Shown in pieces: positions 53,764-62,875 of a stretch of DNA of 64,000 nucleotides. The position numbers and the translations under genes are program-made. Every line of letters begins with the position of its first letter. Position 1 is the first letter of the stretch. The notes beneath the pieces are model-generated. The model was given only the letters and a program-made list of their open reading frames with translations, was not told the origin of the DNA and made no database searches. Origin of the DNA: an uncultured Rhodospirillales bacterium (GTDB lineage Bacteria > Pseudomonadota > Alphaproteobacteria > CACIAM-22H2); assembly GCA_937926175.1 (NCBI GenBank), contig CALANV010000018.1, positions 1 to 64,000 of the forward strand. The letters run 5' to 3'.

Positions 53764-55092
53764 ATGCGTCTTTCACGCCTCAGTGCGAGTCTTGTCGGCG
53801 CGGCCATCCTGGCGCTGCCGCTGGCGGCCCCGGCCCTTGCCCAGAACGAGCAATTCGTCCCTGGACTGGTCTACCGCACCGGCCCCTACGCCCCGAACGG
53901 CATCCCGTTCGCCAACGGGCGCGCGGACTACGTGACCCTCATCAACGAACGCGACGGCGGCATCAACGGCGTGCGGCTCGTCTACGAGGAATGCGAGACC
54001 GGCTACGCCACCGACCGCGGCGTCGAGTGCTATGAGCGACTCAAGAACAAGGGGCCGACCGGCGCTTCTGGATTCTCGCCGCTGTCGACCGGCATCACCT
54101 TCGCGCTCACCGAGAAAGTGCCCGGCGACAAGATTCCGCTGCTGACGCAGGGCTACGGCCGTTCCGAATCGGTCGACGGCAGCGTGTTCCCCTGGAACTT
54201 CCCGATGCTCGGCACCTATTGGGACGCCGCCGACATCCTGGTCCAGTACGTTGCCCAGCAGGCCGGCGGCGTCGACAAGCTGAAGGGCAAGCGGATCGCG
54301 CTCGTCTATCACGACTCGCCCTACGGCAAGGAACCGATTCCCGTCCTCGAGGATCATTCGAAGAAATACGGCTTCAAGTTCGACGCGCTGCCGGTGACGC
54401 ATCCCGGCGTCGAGCAGAAGTCGACGTGGCTGCAAGTCCGCCAGAGCCGGCCAGACTGGGTGTTCCTGTGGGGCTGGGGCGTGATGAACTCCACCGCCAT
54501 CAAGGAGGCCGTGGCGGTCGGCTATCCGCGCAACAAGATCTATGGCGTCTGGTGGTCGGGCGCCGAGCCTGACGTGGAGCCCGCTGGCGACGGCGCCAAG
54601 GGCTACAACGCGCTCGCGCTGCATCCCTCGGGCAGCGACTTCCCGGTCCACCAGGAGGTCTTCAAGTACGTCTACGACAAGGGCAAAGGGACGGCGAACC
54701 GCGAGGACGTCGGCAAGGTCCTCTACAACCGCGGCCTGATCGACGGCATGCTGATGGTGGAGGCCATCCGCACCGCGCAGGCGAAGTTCGGCAACGGCAA
54801 GCCGATGACCGGCGAGCAGATCCGCTGGGGCTTCGAGAACCTGTCGATCTCGGCCGAGCGGCTCAAGGAACTCGGATTCGAGGGCCTCATCTCGCCCGTC
54901 AGCGTGAGCTGCAACGACCACGCCGGCGCGCACAAGGCCCGGGTCCATCAGTGGGACGGGAAGAAGTGGAACTTCGTCTCGGACTGGATCGAGGCCGACT
55001 ACACGTATCTCGGCCCCAAGGTGAAGGAAGCGGCGAAGGAATACGCGACGCAAAAGAACATCACGCCGCGCGACTGCGCCAAGGAGAGCTGA
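53764..55092 (+). CDS. LIV-type ABC transporter substrate-binding protein
   Basis: A 442-residue exported binding protein with signal sequence LSASLVGAAILALPLAAPALA. The mature domain (FVPGLVYRTGPYAPNGIPFA and on) is of the Peripla_BP_6 kind and longer than the one at 320; it lacks the Tat motif. The family in this context, with CoA-ligase genes, often carries aromatic or fatty acids. Ribosome site GGGAGGT precedes it. It is separated from its livGHM by the arsenic-type cassette. Confidence 0.88.
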   Translation: MRLSRLSASLVGAAILALPLAAPALAQNEQFVPGLVYRTGPYAPNGIPFANGRADYVTLINERDGGINGVRLVYEECETGYATDRGVECYERLKNKGPTGASGFSPLSTGITFALTEKVPGDKIPLLTQGYGRSESVDGSVFPWNFPMLGTYWDAADILVQYVAQQAGGVDKLKGKRIALVYHDSPYGKEPIPVLEDHSKKYGFKFDALPVTHPGVEQKSTWLQVRQSRPDWVFLWGWGVMNSTAIKEAVAVGYPRNKIYGVWWSGAEPDVEPAGDGAKGYNALALHPSGSDFPVHQEVFKYVYDKGKGTANREDVGKVLYNRGLIDGMLMVEAIRTAQAKFGNGKPMTGEQIRWGFENLSISAERLKELGFEGLISPVSVSCNDHAGAHKARVHQWDGKKWNFVSDWIEADYTYLGPKVKEAAKEYATQKNITPRDCAKES

Positions 55093-55119
55093 GCGTCGCA
55101 ATCGGCACATCCGCCGATC

Positions 55120-55143
55120 GGGGCGGGTCTTTAGACCCGCCCC
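55120..55143 (+). terminator. intra-operon hairpin after binding-protein gene
   Basis: GGGGCGGGTC (55120-55129), loop TTTA, GACCCGCCCC (55134-55143) is a 10-bp perfect stem 27 bases after the binding-protein stop. With no T run it more likely lowers read-through or protects the mRNA end, giving more binding protein than LivF. Confidence 0.55.
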
Positions 55144-55193
55144 ACTCGTTTCACCGTCGAGCACATCGACCAACAAGCCGAGCGAACCGATCA

Positions 55194-56045
55194 ATGGCCC
55201 AGCCCGTCACTGCCCCTGAAACACCGCAGCCGGCGAACGCGCCGATGCCGCTGCTGCGCGTCAACAACATCGAGGTCATCTACAACCACGTCATCCTCGT
55301 GCTGAAGGGCGTCAGCCTCGACGTGCACGAGGGCGGCATCGTCGCGCTGCTCGGCGCCAACGGCGCCGGCAAGACGACCACACTCAAGGCGATCTCCAAC
55401 CTGCTGCGCGCCGAGCGCGGCGAGGTCACGAAAGGCTCGATCGAATATCGCGGCGAGCGGATCGACCAGATGTCGCCATCGGAGGTCGTGCGGCGCGGCC
55501 TGATCCAGGTGATGGAGGGCCGGCACTGCTTCGCGCACCTGAGCGTCGAGGAGAACCTGATGACCGGCGCGTTCACGCGCCGCGACGCCAAGGCGGAGGT
55601 GTCGCGCGACCTGGAGATGGTCTATGCCTATTTCCCGCGGCTCAAGGAGCGCCGGAAGTCGATCTCGGGCTACACGTCCGGCGGCGAGCAGCAGATGACC
55701 GCGATCGGCCGCGCGCTGATGTCGCGGCCCAAGATGATCCTGCTCGACGAACCGTCGATGGGCCTTGCGCCGCAGCTGGTCGAGGAGATCTTCGAGATCG
55801 TCGCCAAGCTCAACCGGGAGCAGGGCGTGAGCTTCCTGCTTGCGGAGCAGAACACCAATATCGCGCTGCGCTACGCGAGCTACGGCTATATTCTGGAGAA
55901 CGGACGGGTCGTGCTGGACGGCGCGGCCGAGACACTGCGTCAGAACGAGGACGTCAAGGAGTTCTACCTCGGCCTCTCGGCGAGCGGACGCAAGAGCTAC
56001 CGCGACGTCAAACATTACAGGCGCCGCAAACGCTGGCTTGCCTGA
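55194..56045 (+). CDS. livF: LIV-type ABC transporter ATP-binding protein LivF
   Basis: A 283-residue ATPase with a short N-terminal extension before LRVNNIEVIYN. Walker A GANGAGKTTTLKAI, signature TSGGEQQMTAIG, Walker B ILLDEPSMGLAPQLVEE; LivF-type EGRHCFAHLSVEENL is present. It completes the transporter with livG, livH and livM. A basic tail (KHYRRRKRWLA) is longer than usual. Confidence 0.92.
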   Translation: MAQPVTAPETPQPANAPMPLLRVNNIEVIYNHVILVLKGVSLDVHEGGIVALLGANGAGKTTTLKAISNLLRAERGEVTKGSIEYRGERIDQMSPSEVVRRGLIQVMEGRHCFAHLSVEENLMTGAFTRRDAKAEVSRDLEMVYAYFPRLKERRKSISGYTSGGEQQMTAIGRALMSRPKMILLDEPSMGLAPQLVEEIFEIVAKLNREQGVSFLLAEQNTNIALRYASYGYILENGRVVLDGAAETLRQNEDVKEFYLGLSASGRKSYRDVKHYRRRKRWLA

Positions 56046-56139
56046 GCAGGCCGCGCACGCGTTACCATGCCCGCCCTGCCCGACCGTGGACGCGGTCGGT
56101 CGACCGATCATTGCCAAAAGAAAGAATTCAGAGACGACC

Positions 56140-57396
56140 GTGGCTGAAGACACCTATTTCGACGAACTCGAGACCCGTGAGCCGGCGTTACGCGAACGCG
56201 CGCTGTTCCGCGCGCTGGCGGAGCAGATCCAGAACGCGCAGAAGAACGCGCCCGCCCTGGCGGAGCTGCTCGCCGACGTGGATGCCTTGTCGATCGTCGA
56301 TCGCGCCTCGCTCACGAAGCTGCCGATCATCCGCAAGTCGGAGCTGATCGAACGCCAGAAGAGATCTTTCGCCGACCGCGATCCGTTCGGGGGACTGACC
56401 GCCGTACCGACCGGCCAGCTCGGCCGCATCTTCGCCTCGCCCGGACCGATCTACGACCCTGAAATGCTGCGGCCCGATTACTGGCGGCTCGCACGGGCGC
56501 TCTACGCCGCCGGCTTCCGGCACGGCGACATCATCCACAACTGCTTCTCCTATCACCTGACGCCGGCGGGCGCGATGCTGGAGAGCGGCGCCCACGCGCT
56601 CGGCTGTCCGGTCATACCGGCGGGAACGGGCAACACCGAACAGCAGGTGCGGGTCATCGCCGACGTCAAGCCGAAGGGCTATGTCGGCACGCCGTCGTTC
56701 CTGAAGATCATCCTGGACAAGGCGGGCGAGATGGGCGTCGAGCTTGCGTCGCTCAAACGCGCGCTCGTCTCCGGCGAGGCGCTGACGCCCGCATTGCGCG
56801 CCGAGTTCGCGACGCACGGTATCGACGTGTACCAGTGCTACGCGACGGCGGATCTGGGCCTGATCGCCTACGAGTCGCGGCCCGGCGAGGGCCTGATCGT
56901 CGACGAATGGGTGATCGTCGAGATCGTGCGGCCGGGCACCGGCGACCCCGTCCCCGACGGCGAGGTCGGCGAAGTGGTCGTGACGACGCTGAACCCCGAT
57001 TATCCGCTGATCCGGTTCGCGACCGGCGACCTGTCGGCCGTCATCCCCGGCACGAGCGAATGCGGGCGGACCAACATGCGCCTCAAGGGCTGGATGGGCC
57101 GGGCCGACCAGACGACGAAGGTGCGCGGCATGTTCGTCCATCCGCACCAGGTCGCCGAGATCGTCCGGCGCCACGGCCAGATCGCCAAGGCGCGCCTCGT
57201 CGTCGACCGCGATCAGTCGAACGACGTCATGATCCTGCGCTGCGAGGTCACCGGCGAGCCGCCGGCCAATTTCGCCAGCATGGTCGCCGAAACCATCCAG
57301 GCCGTCACGAAGCTGCGCGGCACGGTCGAGATCGTGCCGCCGGGCACGCTGCCCAACGACGGCAAGGTCATCGACGACGTGCGCGAATACGATTGA
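56140..57396 (+). CDS. phenylacetate-CoA-ligase-like protein with degenerate ATP loop
   Basis: A 418-residue PaaK-family protein starting at GTG (VAEDTYFDELETREP). Middle and end motifs are kept (QCYATADLGLIAYESRPGEG, LIRFATGDLSAVIPG and VRGMFVHPHQVAEIVRRHGQ). The phosphate loop normally RIxxSSGTTGKP is instead RIFASPGPIYDPE, with the Ser/Thr/Gly/Lys features lost. It may no longer adenylate and could work as a binding or partner protein for the intact ligase at 45043. It is last in the LIV operon. Confidence 0.82.
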   Translation: MAEDTYFDELETREPALRERALFRALAEQIQNAQKNAPALAELLADVDALSIVDRASLTKLPIIRKSELIERQKRSFADRDPFGGLTAVPTGQLGRIFASPGPIYDPEMLRPDYWRLARALYAAGFRHGDIIHNCFSYHLTPAGAMLESGAHALGCPVIPAGTGNTEQQVRVIADVKPKGYVGTPSFLKIILDKAGEMGVELASLKRALVSGEALTPALRAEFATHGIDVYQCYATADLGLIAYESRPGEGLIVDEWVIVEIVRPGTGDPVPDGEVGEVVVTTLNPDYPLIRFATGDLSAVIPGTSECGRTNMRLKGWMGRADQTTKVRGMFVHPHQVAEIVRRHGQIAKARLVVDRDQSNDVMILRCEVTGEPPANFASMVAETIQAVTKLRGTVEIVPPGTLPNDGKVIDDVREYD

Positions 57397-57426
57397 GCGC
57401 GGCCGGCTGTCGGCCGGCGCTGCGGA

Positions 57427-57627
57427 TCAGACCCGTCGCGGGCCGAAGGCCGCCAGCAGGGCGCCAACGACGAGCGCGACGATCCCGGCGATCAGGTACC
57501 ACATGGTGGCGTCGGTATAGCGCCCGGTCAGCGCCTTGGACACGCGCTCGAGCGGCGCGTCGGCGTCGAGTCCGACGGCGAGCAGCATCAGGCCGATCGC
57601 CGCGATCACGAAGCCGATGATGCGCAT
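57427..57627 (-). CDS. small membrane protein (DUF3185-like)
   Basis: A 66-residue protein with two membrane helices: IIGFVIAAIGLMLLAVGLDA at the N-terminus and MWYLIAGIVALVVGALLAAF at the end, joined by a short loop with SKALTGRYTDAT. This layout matches the DUF3185 family of unknown function. I start at the ATG giving MRIIGF, with GAGGG upstream. It is convergent with the PaaK-like gene. Confidence 0.75.
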   Translation of the reverse strand: MRIIGFVIAAIGLMLLAVGLDADAPLERVSKALTGRYTDATMWYLIAGIVALVVGALLAAFGPRRV

Positions 57628-58006
57628 GGGTTGTGCCCTCGCCTGCCTTGTCCTGCGGACGCCTGCCAGCGTAACGGTAGCGCTGGAACCCGGTTCCCCG
57701 ACCATATGGGGCAGCCAAAAAGCTTTGTGCGGCCGGGCCTTTATGGCCACAATCCCGGCCCGGGCCGGGGGCCGAAGAATCCTTATTTTCGCCACTATAT
57801 GAATGAACTGACGACACAATCCGGGGCCTTAATGCTTGCACCGAAACGGGCGACATCGCGCCGTCCCGTTTTATGTTCGTCCCCTGTCGAGGCCCCCCCG
57901 GACTCCATCCTCGGCAGTACCTCGCGCGATGGCGGGCCGGCTTGGCGGATTTGTTCCGCTTTCCGCCCGCTTTTTTGTGTCCGGCCCGATCCGGCCGGGA
58001 TCCCGC
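57628..58006. other. intergenic region before ccmA
   Basis: No gene is supported. A self-complementary run CCCGGCCCGGGCCGGG occupies 57754-57769, also able to pair with GGCCGGG at 57731-57737. AACGGG at 57845-57850 pairs with CCCGTT at 57865-57870, followed by TTT, a weak terminator on the plus strand. The ccm promoter should lie between this and 58006. Confidence 0.45.
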
Positions 58007-58630
58007 ATGGATGAGTTCACCGGCACCGCGCTGGCCTGCGTGCGCGGCGAACGGCTCGTCTTCAAGGACCTGTCGTTCCGCGTCGGCGCGGGACAGGTGC
58101 TGGCCCTCACCGGGCCGAACGGCAGCGGCAAGTCGAGCCTGCTGCGCCTGATGGCGGGGCTGATCCGGCCGGCCGGCGGCAGGCTTGCGTGGGACGGCGC
58201 GGACATCGCCGACGATCCCGACGCGCACCGCGCCCGTCTCCACTACCTCGGCCATCTCGATGCGCTCAAGCCTACGCTGACGGTAACCGAGAACGTCGCG
58301 TTCTATGCGGCGCTGCGCGGCCACCGCGATCCGGCCGCGGTCTCCGCCGCGCTGGCCGCGTTCGGGTTGAGCGCGCTTGCCGATCTTCCGGCGCGCTTCC
58401 TGTCGCAGGGCCAGCGCCGGCGCACGGCACTCGCGCGCCTGCTCGCTGCGCCTGCGCCACTGTGGCTGCTCGACGAGCCGACGCTCGGCCTCGATGCGGC
58501 GTCGCTCGACGCGCTGCTCGCGGTCCTGCGGCGACATGTCGCGACCGGCGGCCGCGCCGTCATCGCGACGCACGCCCCGCTCGACGTGCCCGGCCTCGCC
58601 GAGCTGCGGCTGGGGAGCCGCGCGCCATGA
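58007..58630 (+). CDS. ccmA: cytochrome c biogenesis ATP-binding protein CcmA
   Basis: A 207-residue ABC ATPase; Walker A GPNGSGKSSLLRLMAG, signature LSQGQRRRTALARLL, Walker B LWLLDEPTLGLDAAS. It powers release of holo-CcmE from the CcmABCD complex in the inner membrane. I start at the ATG giving MDEFTGTAL; a longer frame upstream lacks support. Overlaps ccmB by 4 bases. Confidence 0.94.
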   Translation: MDEFTGTALACVRGERLVFKDLSFRVGAGQVLALTGPNGSGKSSLLRLMAGLIRPAGGRLAWDGADIADDPDAHRARLHYLGHLDALKPTLTVTENVAFYAALRGHRDPAAVSAALAAFGLSALADLPARFLSQGQRRRTALARLLAAPAPLWLLDEPTLGLDAASLDALLAVLRRHVATGGRAVIATHAPLDVPGLAELRLGSRAP

Positions 58631-59292
58631 TGTCCGCGCTCGCCCTCCTTCGCCGCGACCTGCGCCTGGCGCTGCGCACGCCCGGCGACAGCGCGACGGT
58701 CGTGCTGTTCTTCGTCCTGACCGCCGTCCTGTTCCCGCTCGGCGTCGGCCCCGAACCCAACATTCTCGCGCGCATCGCCGTCGGCGTGATCTGGGTCACC
58801 GCACTCCTCGCCTGCCTGCTGTCGTTCGACAGACTGTTCCAGCTCGACGCCGAAGATGGCAGCCTCGACCTGATCGCGCTGGCCCCGGCGCCGCTCGAGC
58901 TTCTGGTGCTGGCCAAATGCGTGGCGCATTGGCTGGTCACGGGACTGCCGCTCATCATCGTCTCGCCGGTCCTCGCCATATTCCTGAACCTTCCGGGCGA
59001 GGGTTATCCGGTCCTGCTGCTCGCGCTCGCGATCGGCACGCCGACCCTGAGCCTGATCGGCGCGATTGGCGCCGGGCTCACGCTCGGCGCGCGCCGCAGC
59101 GGCGTTTTGCTGCCGCTGCTCGTGCTGCCGCTTTACGTCCCGGTGCTGGTGTTCGGGGTCGCCGCCATCGAGGCCGCGGTTGCAGGCCTTCCGGCGCGTC
59201 CCCATCTCCTGATCCTGGGCGGTCTGCTTGCCCTGAGCCTGCCGCTCGCGCCGGTCGCCACGGCCGCCGCCATCCGCCAGGCCCTGGAATAG
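58627..59292 (+). CDS. ccmB: cytochrome c biogenesis permease CcmB
   Basis: A 221-residue protein with six membrane segments (VVLFFVLTAVLFPLGVGPEP; IAVGVIWVTALLACLLSFDR; and others). The block LDLIALAPAPLELLVLAKCV is characteristic of CcmB. It partners CcmA. The start overlaps ccmA as ATGA; 127 bases separate it from ccmC, long enough for a secondary promoter. Confidence 0.93.
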   Translation: MMSALALLRRDLRLALRTPGDSATVVLFFVLTAVLFPLGVGPEPNILARIAVGVIWVTALLACLLSFDRLFQLDAEDGSLDLIALAPAPLELLVLAKCVAHWLVTGLPLIIVSPVLAIFLNLPGEGYPVLLLALAIGTPTLSLIGAIGAGLTLGARRSGVLLPLLVLPLYVPVLVFGVAAIEAAVAGLPARPHLLILGGLLALSLPLAPVATAAAIRQALE

Positions 59293-59419
59293 GCGAAGGC
59301 CGCAAGTGGTTGATCCCCTAGGGCGATTCTGTCGCAGCGATAAAGCTTGGAAAGCCCGTCCCGAAACCGTTAAACCCTGACGCCAGGACGGCCAGAGGGG
59401 CCGCACGACACCATCCCCG

Positions 59420-60169
59420 ATGCATCGATTCGCGAACCCCGCCCGCTTCCAACGTCTCGCCGGCGCGATCCTGCCATGGAGCGCGGGACTGACGGTGCTG
59501 CTCAGCATCGTCGGCCTGTGGTTCGCGCTCGTCGCCTCGCCGCCCGACTACCAGCAAAGCGAGACCGTACGCATCATGTACGTACACGTGCCGGCGGCAT
59601 GGATGGCGCTGTTCGTCTATGCCAACCTCGCGGTCGCGAGCGCGATCGGCCTCGTCTGGAAACACCCGCTCGCCGATCTCGCCGCCAAGGCGATGGCACC
59701 GATCGGCGCGACGTTCACGGGCGTGTGCCTCATCACCGGCGCGCTGTGGGGCCAGCCGATGTGGGGCACGTGGTGGGTGTGGGATGCGCGGCTGACGTCC
59801 GTGCTGATCCTGTTCTTCTTCTATGTCGGCCACATCGCGCTGACCAACGCCTTCGACGATCCGACGCGCGGCACGCGCGCGGCCGCCGTGCTGGCGCTGG
59901 TGGGCGTCGTGAACCTGCCCATCGTCAAGTTCTCGGTCGACTGGTGGAACACGCTGCACCAGCCGGCCTCGATCACGCGCCTCGATGCCCCGGCCATCCA
60001 CCCGTCGATGCTGACGCCGCTGCTGCTGATGGCGCTGGCGTTCTTCGGCTATTACGTCACCGTGCTGATCCTGCGCCTGCGGCACGAGATCGTCTGCCGC
60101 AAGCTGCGCGCGCTGCGCCTGACGCAGGGCATGGGCGCGCCGGCCATGGTCGAGCAGGGGGGGTCGTGA
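59420..60169 (+). CDS. ccmC: heme-handling membrane protein CcmC
   Basis: A 249-residue six-helix protein that loads heme onto CcmE. The tryptophan-rich heme motif is WGQPMWGTWWVWDARLTS; conserved histidines lie in YVHVPAAWMALFVY and in the loop near STRLD-like VDWWNTLHQPASI. It overlaps ccmD by one base (TGATG). Confidence 0.95.
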   Translation: MHRFANPARFQRLAGAILPWSAGLTVLLSIVGLWFALVASPPDYQQSETVRIMYVHVPAAWMALFVYANLAVASAIGLVWKHPLADLAAKAMAPIGATFTGVCLITGALWGQPMWGTWWVWDARLTSVLILFFFYVGHIALTNAFDDPTRGTRAAAVLALVGVVNLPIVKFSVDWWNTLHQPASITRLDAPAIHPSMLTPLLLMALAFFGYYVTVLILRLRHEIVCRKLRALRLTQGMGAPAMVEQGGS

Positions 60170-60375
60170 TGGGCGATTTTTCGACCTGGCTCGCGATGGG
60201 CGGCTATGCCGCGTTCGTGTGGCCGTCCTATGCGATCACGGCGGTGCTGCTGATCGGCCTTCTGGTCGTGAGCCTGTGGAATCTGCGACGCGGCGAGGCC
60301 GAGCTCGCGCGGAACGACCGCGCCGGGCGCACGGGCGCACCGGGCCGTCGCGACCGAAAGGTGCCGCACCCATGA
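60169..60375 (+). CDS. ccmD: small heme-exporter subunit CcmD
   Basis: A 68-residue single-helix protein (FVWPSYAITAVLLIGLLVVS) with the usual Tyr before the helix (GGYAAFVW) and a charged cytoplasmic tail. It stabilises the CcmABC-CcmE complex. Position between ccmC and ccmE is diagnostic. It overlaps ccmE by 4 bases. Confidence 0.9.
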   Translation: MGDFSTWLAMGGYAAFVWPSYAITAVLLIGLLVVSLWNLRRGEAELARNDRAGRTGAPGRRDRKVPHP

Positions 60376-60827
60376 CGCGCAAGCGCCGGCGGCTCTACAT
60401 CCTCGTCCTGTTCCTGCTGGGCCTCGGTACGGCGACGGCCCTGACGCTGACCGCGTTCCAGGACAACCTCGTCTTCTTCTACAGCCCGAGCGACATCGTC
60501 GCGAAGGCGGACGTGCCGTATGAGCGCAACCTGCGCCTGGGCGGACTCGTGGAGATGGGATCGGTCGAACGGGTGAGCGGCAGCACCGAAATCCGCTTCC
60601 GCATCACCGACCTGCAGCACACGATCCCGGTCGTCTATTCGGGCGTGCTGCCCGACCTGTTCCGCGAGGGCCAGGGCGTCGTCGCGCAGGGCCGTCTGGG
60701 CCGCGACGGCGTGTTCCACGCGCACGAGCTGCTCGCCAAGCACGACGAGAACTACATGCCGCCCGACGTCGCCGACGCGCTGAAGCGCGCCGGGCATCCG
60801 CAAGGCGAGGCAGATCCGGGCCGATGA
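60372..60827 (+). CDS. ccmE: heme chaperone CcmE
   Basis: A 151-residue membrane-anchored periplasmic OB-fold protein. It begins with basic residues and a helix (LYILVLFLLGLGTATAL); the heme-binding His and Tyr are in LLAKHDENYMPP. Covalently bound heme is passed to CcmF. It overlaps ccmF by 4 bases. Confidence 0.95.
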   Translation: MTRKRRRLYILVLFLLGLGTATALTLTAFQDNLVFFYSPSDIVAKADVPYERNLRLGGLVEMGSVERVSGSTEIRFRITDLQHTIPVVYSGVLPDLFREGQGVVAQGRLGRDGVFHAHELLAKHDENYMPPDVADALKRAGHPQGEADPGR

Positions 60828-62854
60828 TTGCCGAGATCGGGCACTTCGCGCTGCTGCTCGCGCTTGCGGTCGCGGGCGTGCAGGCGGTCGTGCCGCTGAT
60901 CGGTGCCGCGCGCGGCGACGTGCCGCTGATGCAGGTGGCGCAGCCGGCCGCGGTCGCGCAGTTCGGTTTCGTCGCGACCGCCTTCGCCTGCCTGACATGG
61001 GCGTTCGTGGTGTCCGACTTCACGGTCGCGGCGGTCGTCGCCAACTCCCATTCCGCGAAGCCGCTCCTCTACAAGATCACCGGCGTGTGGGGAAACCACG
61101 AGGGATCCATGGTGCTGTGGGTCCTGATCCTGGCGCTGTTCGGCGCCGCGGTCGCCGTCTTCGGTCGCAACCTGCCGCCCGCGCTGCGCGCGCGCGTGCT
61201 GGCGGTCCAGGCCATGATCGGCGTGGCGTTCCTCGCCTTCATCGCGTTCACGTCGAACCCGTTCCTGCGCGTGTTCCCGCCGCCCAATGACGGGCGCGAC
61301 CTCAACCCGCTGCTGCAGGATCCCGGTCTCGCGTTCCATCCGCCGCTGCTCTACACCGGCTATGTCGGCTTCTCGGTCGTGTTCGCGTTTGCCGTCGCGG
61401 CGCTGATCGAGGGCCGGGTCGACGCCGCCTGGGCGCGCTGGGTGCGGCCGTGGGCGCTCGCCGCCTGGGCGGCGCTGACGCTCGGCATCGCGCTCGGCAG
61501 CTGGTGGGCGTACTACGAGCTCGGCTGGGGCGGTTGGTGGTTCTGGGACCCAGTCGAGAACGCCTCGCTGATGCCCTGGCTGATCGGTGCCGCCCTGCTG
61601 CACTCGGCGATCGTCGTCGAGAAGCGCGACGCGCTCAAGACCTGGACGATCCTGCTCGCCATCCTCGCCTTCTCGCTGTCGCTCGTCGGCACGTTCCTGG
61701 TGCGCTCGGGCGTGCTGACCTCGGTGCATGCCTTCGCGGTCGATCCCGCGCGCGGCGTGTTCATCCTGGCGATTCTCGTCGTCACGATCGGCGGCTCGCT
61801 CGCCCTCTACGCGGTTCGCGCGCCGGCGCTGAAGACCGGCGGCCTGTTCGCGCCGATCAGCCGCGAGGGCGGGCTCGTCCTCAACAACCTGCTGCTGGCG
61901 ACGGCGACGGCGACCGTCTTCCTCGGCACGCTCTATCCGCTGTTCCTGGATGCGATCGGCGGCGCCAAGGTTTCGGTCGGGCCGCCGTTCTTCAATGCGA
62001 CCTTCGTGCCGCTGATGGTGCCGCTCGTCGCGGCGATCGCTGTCGGGCCGATGCTGGCGTGGAAGCGCGGCGATCTGCCGGGCGCGCTCGCGCGGCTGTG
62101 GGCCGCGGGCGTCGCGGCCGCCGTCGCCGTGCTCGGGACGTTGTGGCTGGCGGGCGGGCCGGCCGGCGCGCTGCTCGGGCTCGGGCTCGCCGCGTGGCTC
62201 GGCGTGGGCGCGCTGGTCGAACTCGCCGAACGCATCCGCCTGTTCCGGATTCCGGCGTCCGACTCCTTTCGCCGCGCCGTCAATCTGCCGCGCGCCGCAT
62301 GGGGCATGACGGTCGCGCATCTGGGCGTGGCCGTCGTCGTCGCCGGCATCACCGCCTCGTCCGCGTGGCAGACGGAACGCATCCAGCTCGTGCGGCCCGG
62401 CGAGACGGTCGAGATCGCCGGCTACACGTTGCTGTTCCGCGGCACCGAGCGCGTCAATGGACCGAACTACGTCGCACGCCGCGGCATCTTCGAGGTGAGC
62501 CGCGACGGCGAACCGGTCACGACGCTTTATCCGGCCAAGCGCTTCTATCCGGTCCAGGGCATGGTCACGACCGAGGCGGCGATCCACACCAATCTCGTCG
62601 CCGACCTCTATGTCGTCATCGGCGATCCCGACAGTGGAGGCACGCCCGGCGGCGACCCGCGCGTGCTGCTGGATGCGCCCGCCGACGCCGCCTGGGCGGC
62701 GCGTCTCTATTACAACCCGCTGGTGCCGTGGATCTGGATCGGCTGCGTGATCATGGTGCTGGGCGGCGCGCTGTCGCTCAGCGACCGGCGGCACCGCGTC
62801 GGCGCGCCCAGCCGCGCGCGGCGTCCGATTGCGCAGCCGGCCATGGGCGACTGA
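60824..62854 (+). CDS. ccmF: cytochrome c heme lyase subunit CcmF
   Basis: A 676-residue protein with about 15 membrane helices. The WWD domain reads GWGGWWFWDPVENASLMPWL, with GVWGNHEGSMVLWVLILALF and a periplasmic loop near residues 515-620. It ligates heme to apocytochrome CxxCH with CcmH/I. It should also serve the cytochrome c at 50068. 21 bases precede ccmG. Confidence 0.95.
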   Translation: MIAEIGHFALLLALAVAGVQAVVPLIGAARGDVPLMQVAQPAAVAQFGFVATAFACLTWAFVVSDFTVAAVVANSHSAKPLLYKITGVWGNHEGSMVLWVLILALFGAAVAVFGRNLPPALRARVLAVQAMIGVAFLAFIAFTSNPFLRVFPPPNDGRDLNPLLQDPGLAFHPPLLYTGYVGFSVVFAFAVAALIEGRVDAAWARWVRPWALAAWAALTLGIALGSWWAYYELGWGGWWFWDPVENASLMPWLIGAALLHSAIVVEKRDALKTWTILLAILAFSLSLVGTFLVRSGVLTSVHAFAVDPARGVFILAILVVTIGGSLALYAVRAPALKTGGLFAPISREGGLVLNNLLLATATATVFLGTLYPLFLDAIGGAKVSVGPPFFNATFVPLMVPLVAAIAVGPMLAWKRGDLPGALARLWAAGVAAAVAVLGTLWLAGGPAGALLGLGLAAWLGVGALVELAERIRLFRIPASDSFRRAVNLPRAAWGMTVAHLGVAVVVAGITASSAWQTERIQLVRPGETVEIAGYTLLFRGTERVNGPNYVARRGIFEVSRDGEPVTTLYPAKRFYPVQGMVTTEAAIHTNLVADLYVVIGDPDSGGTPGGDPRVLLDAPADAAWAARLYYNPLVPWIWIGCVIMVLGGALSLSDRRHRVGAPSRARRPIAQPAMGD

Positions 62855-62875
62855 TCTCAGGCCGTTGGAGTTTCG

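Noticed and set aside
57754..57769. CCCGGCCCGGGCCGGG run as a regulator site
   Set aside because: Self-complementary GC runs are common in this composition, and nothing else supports it.
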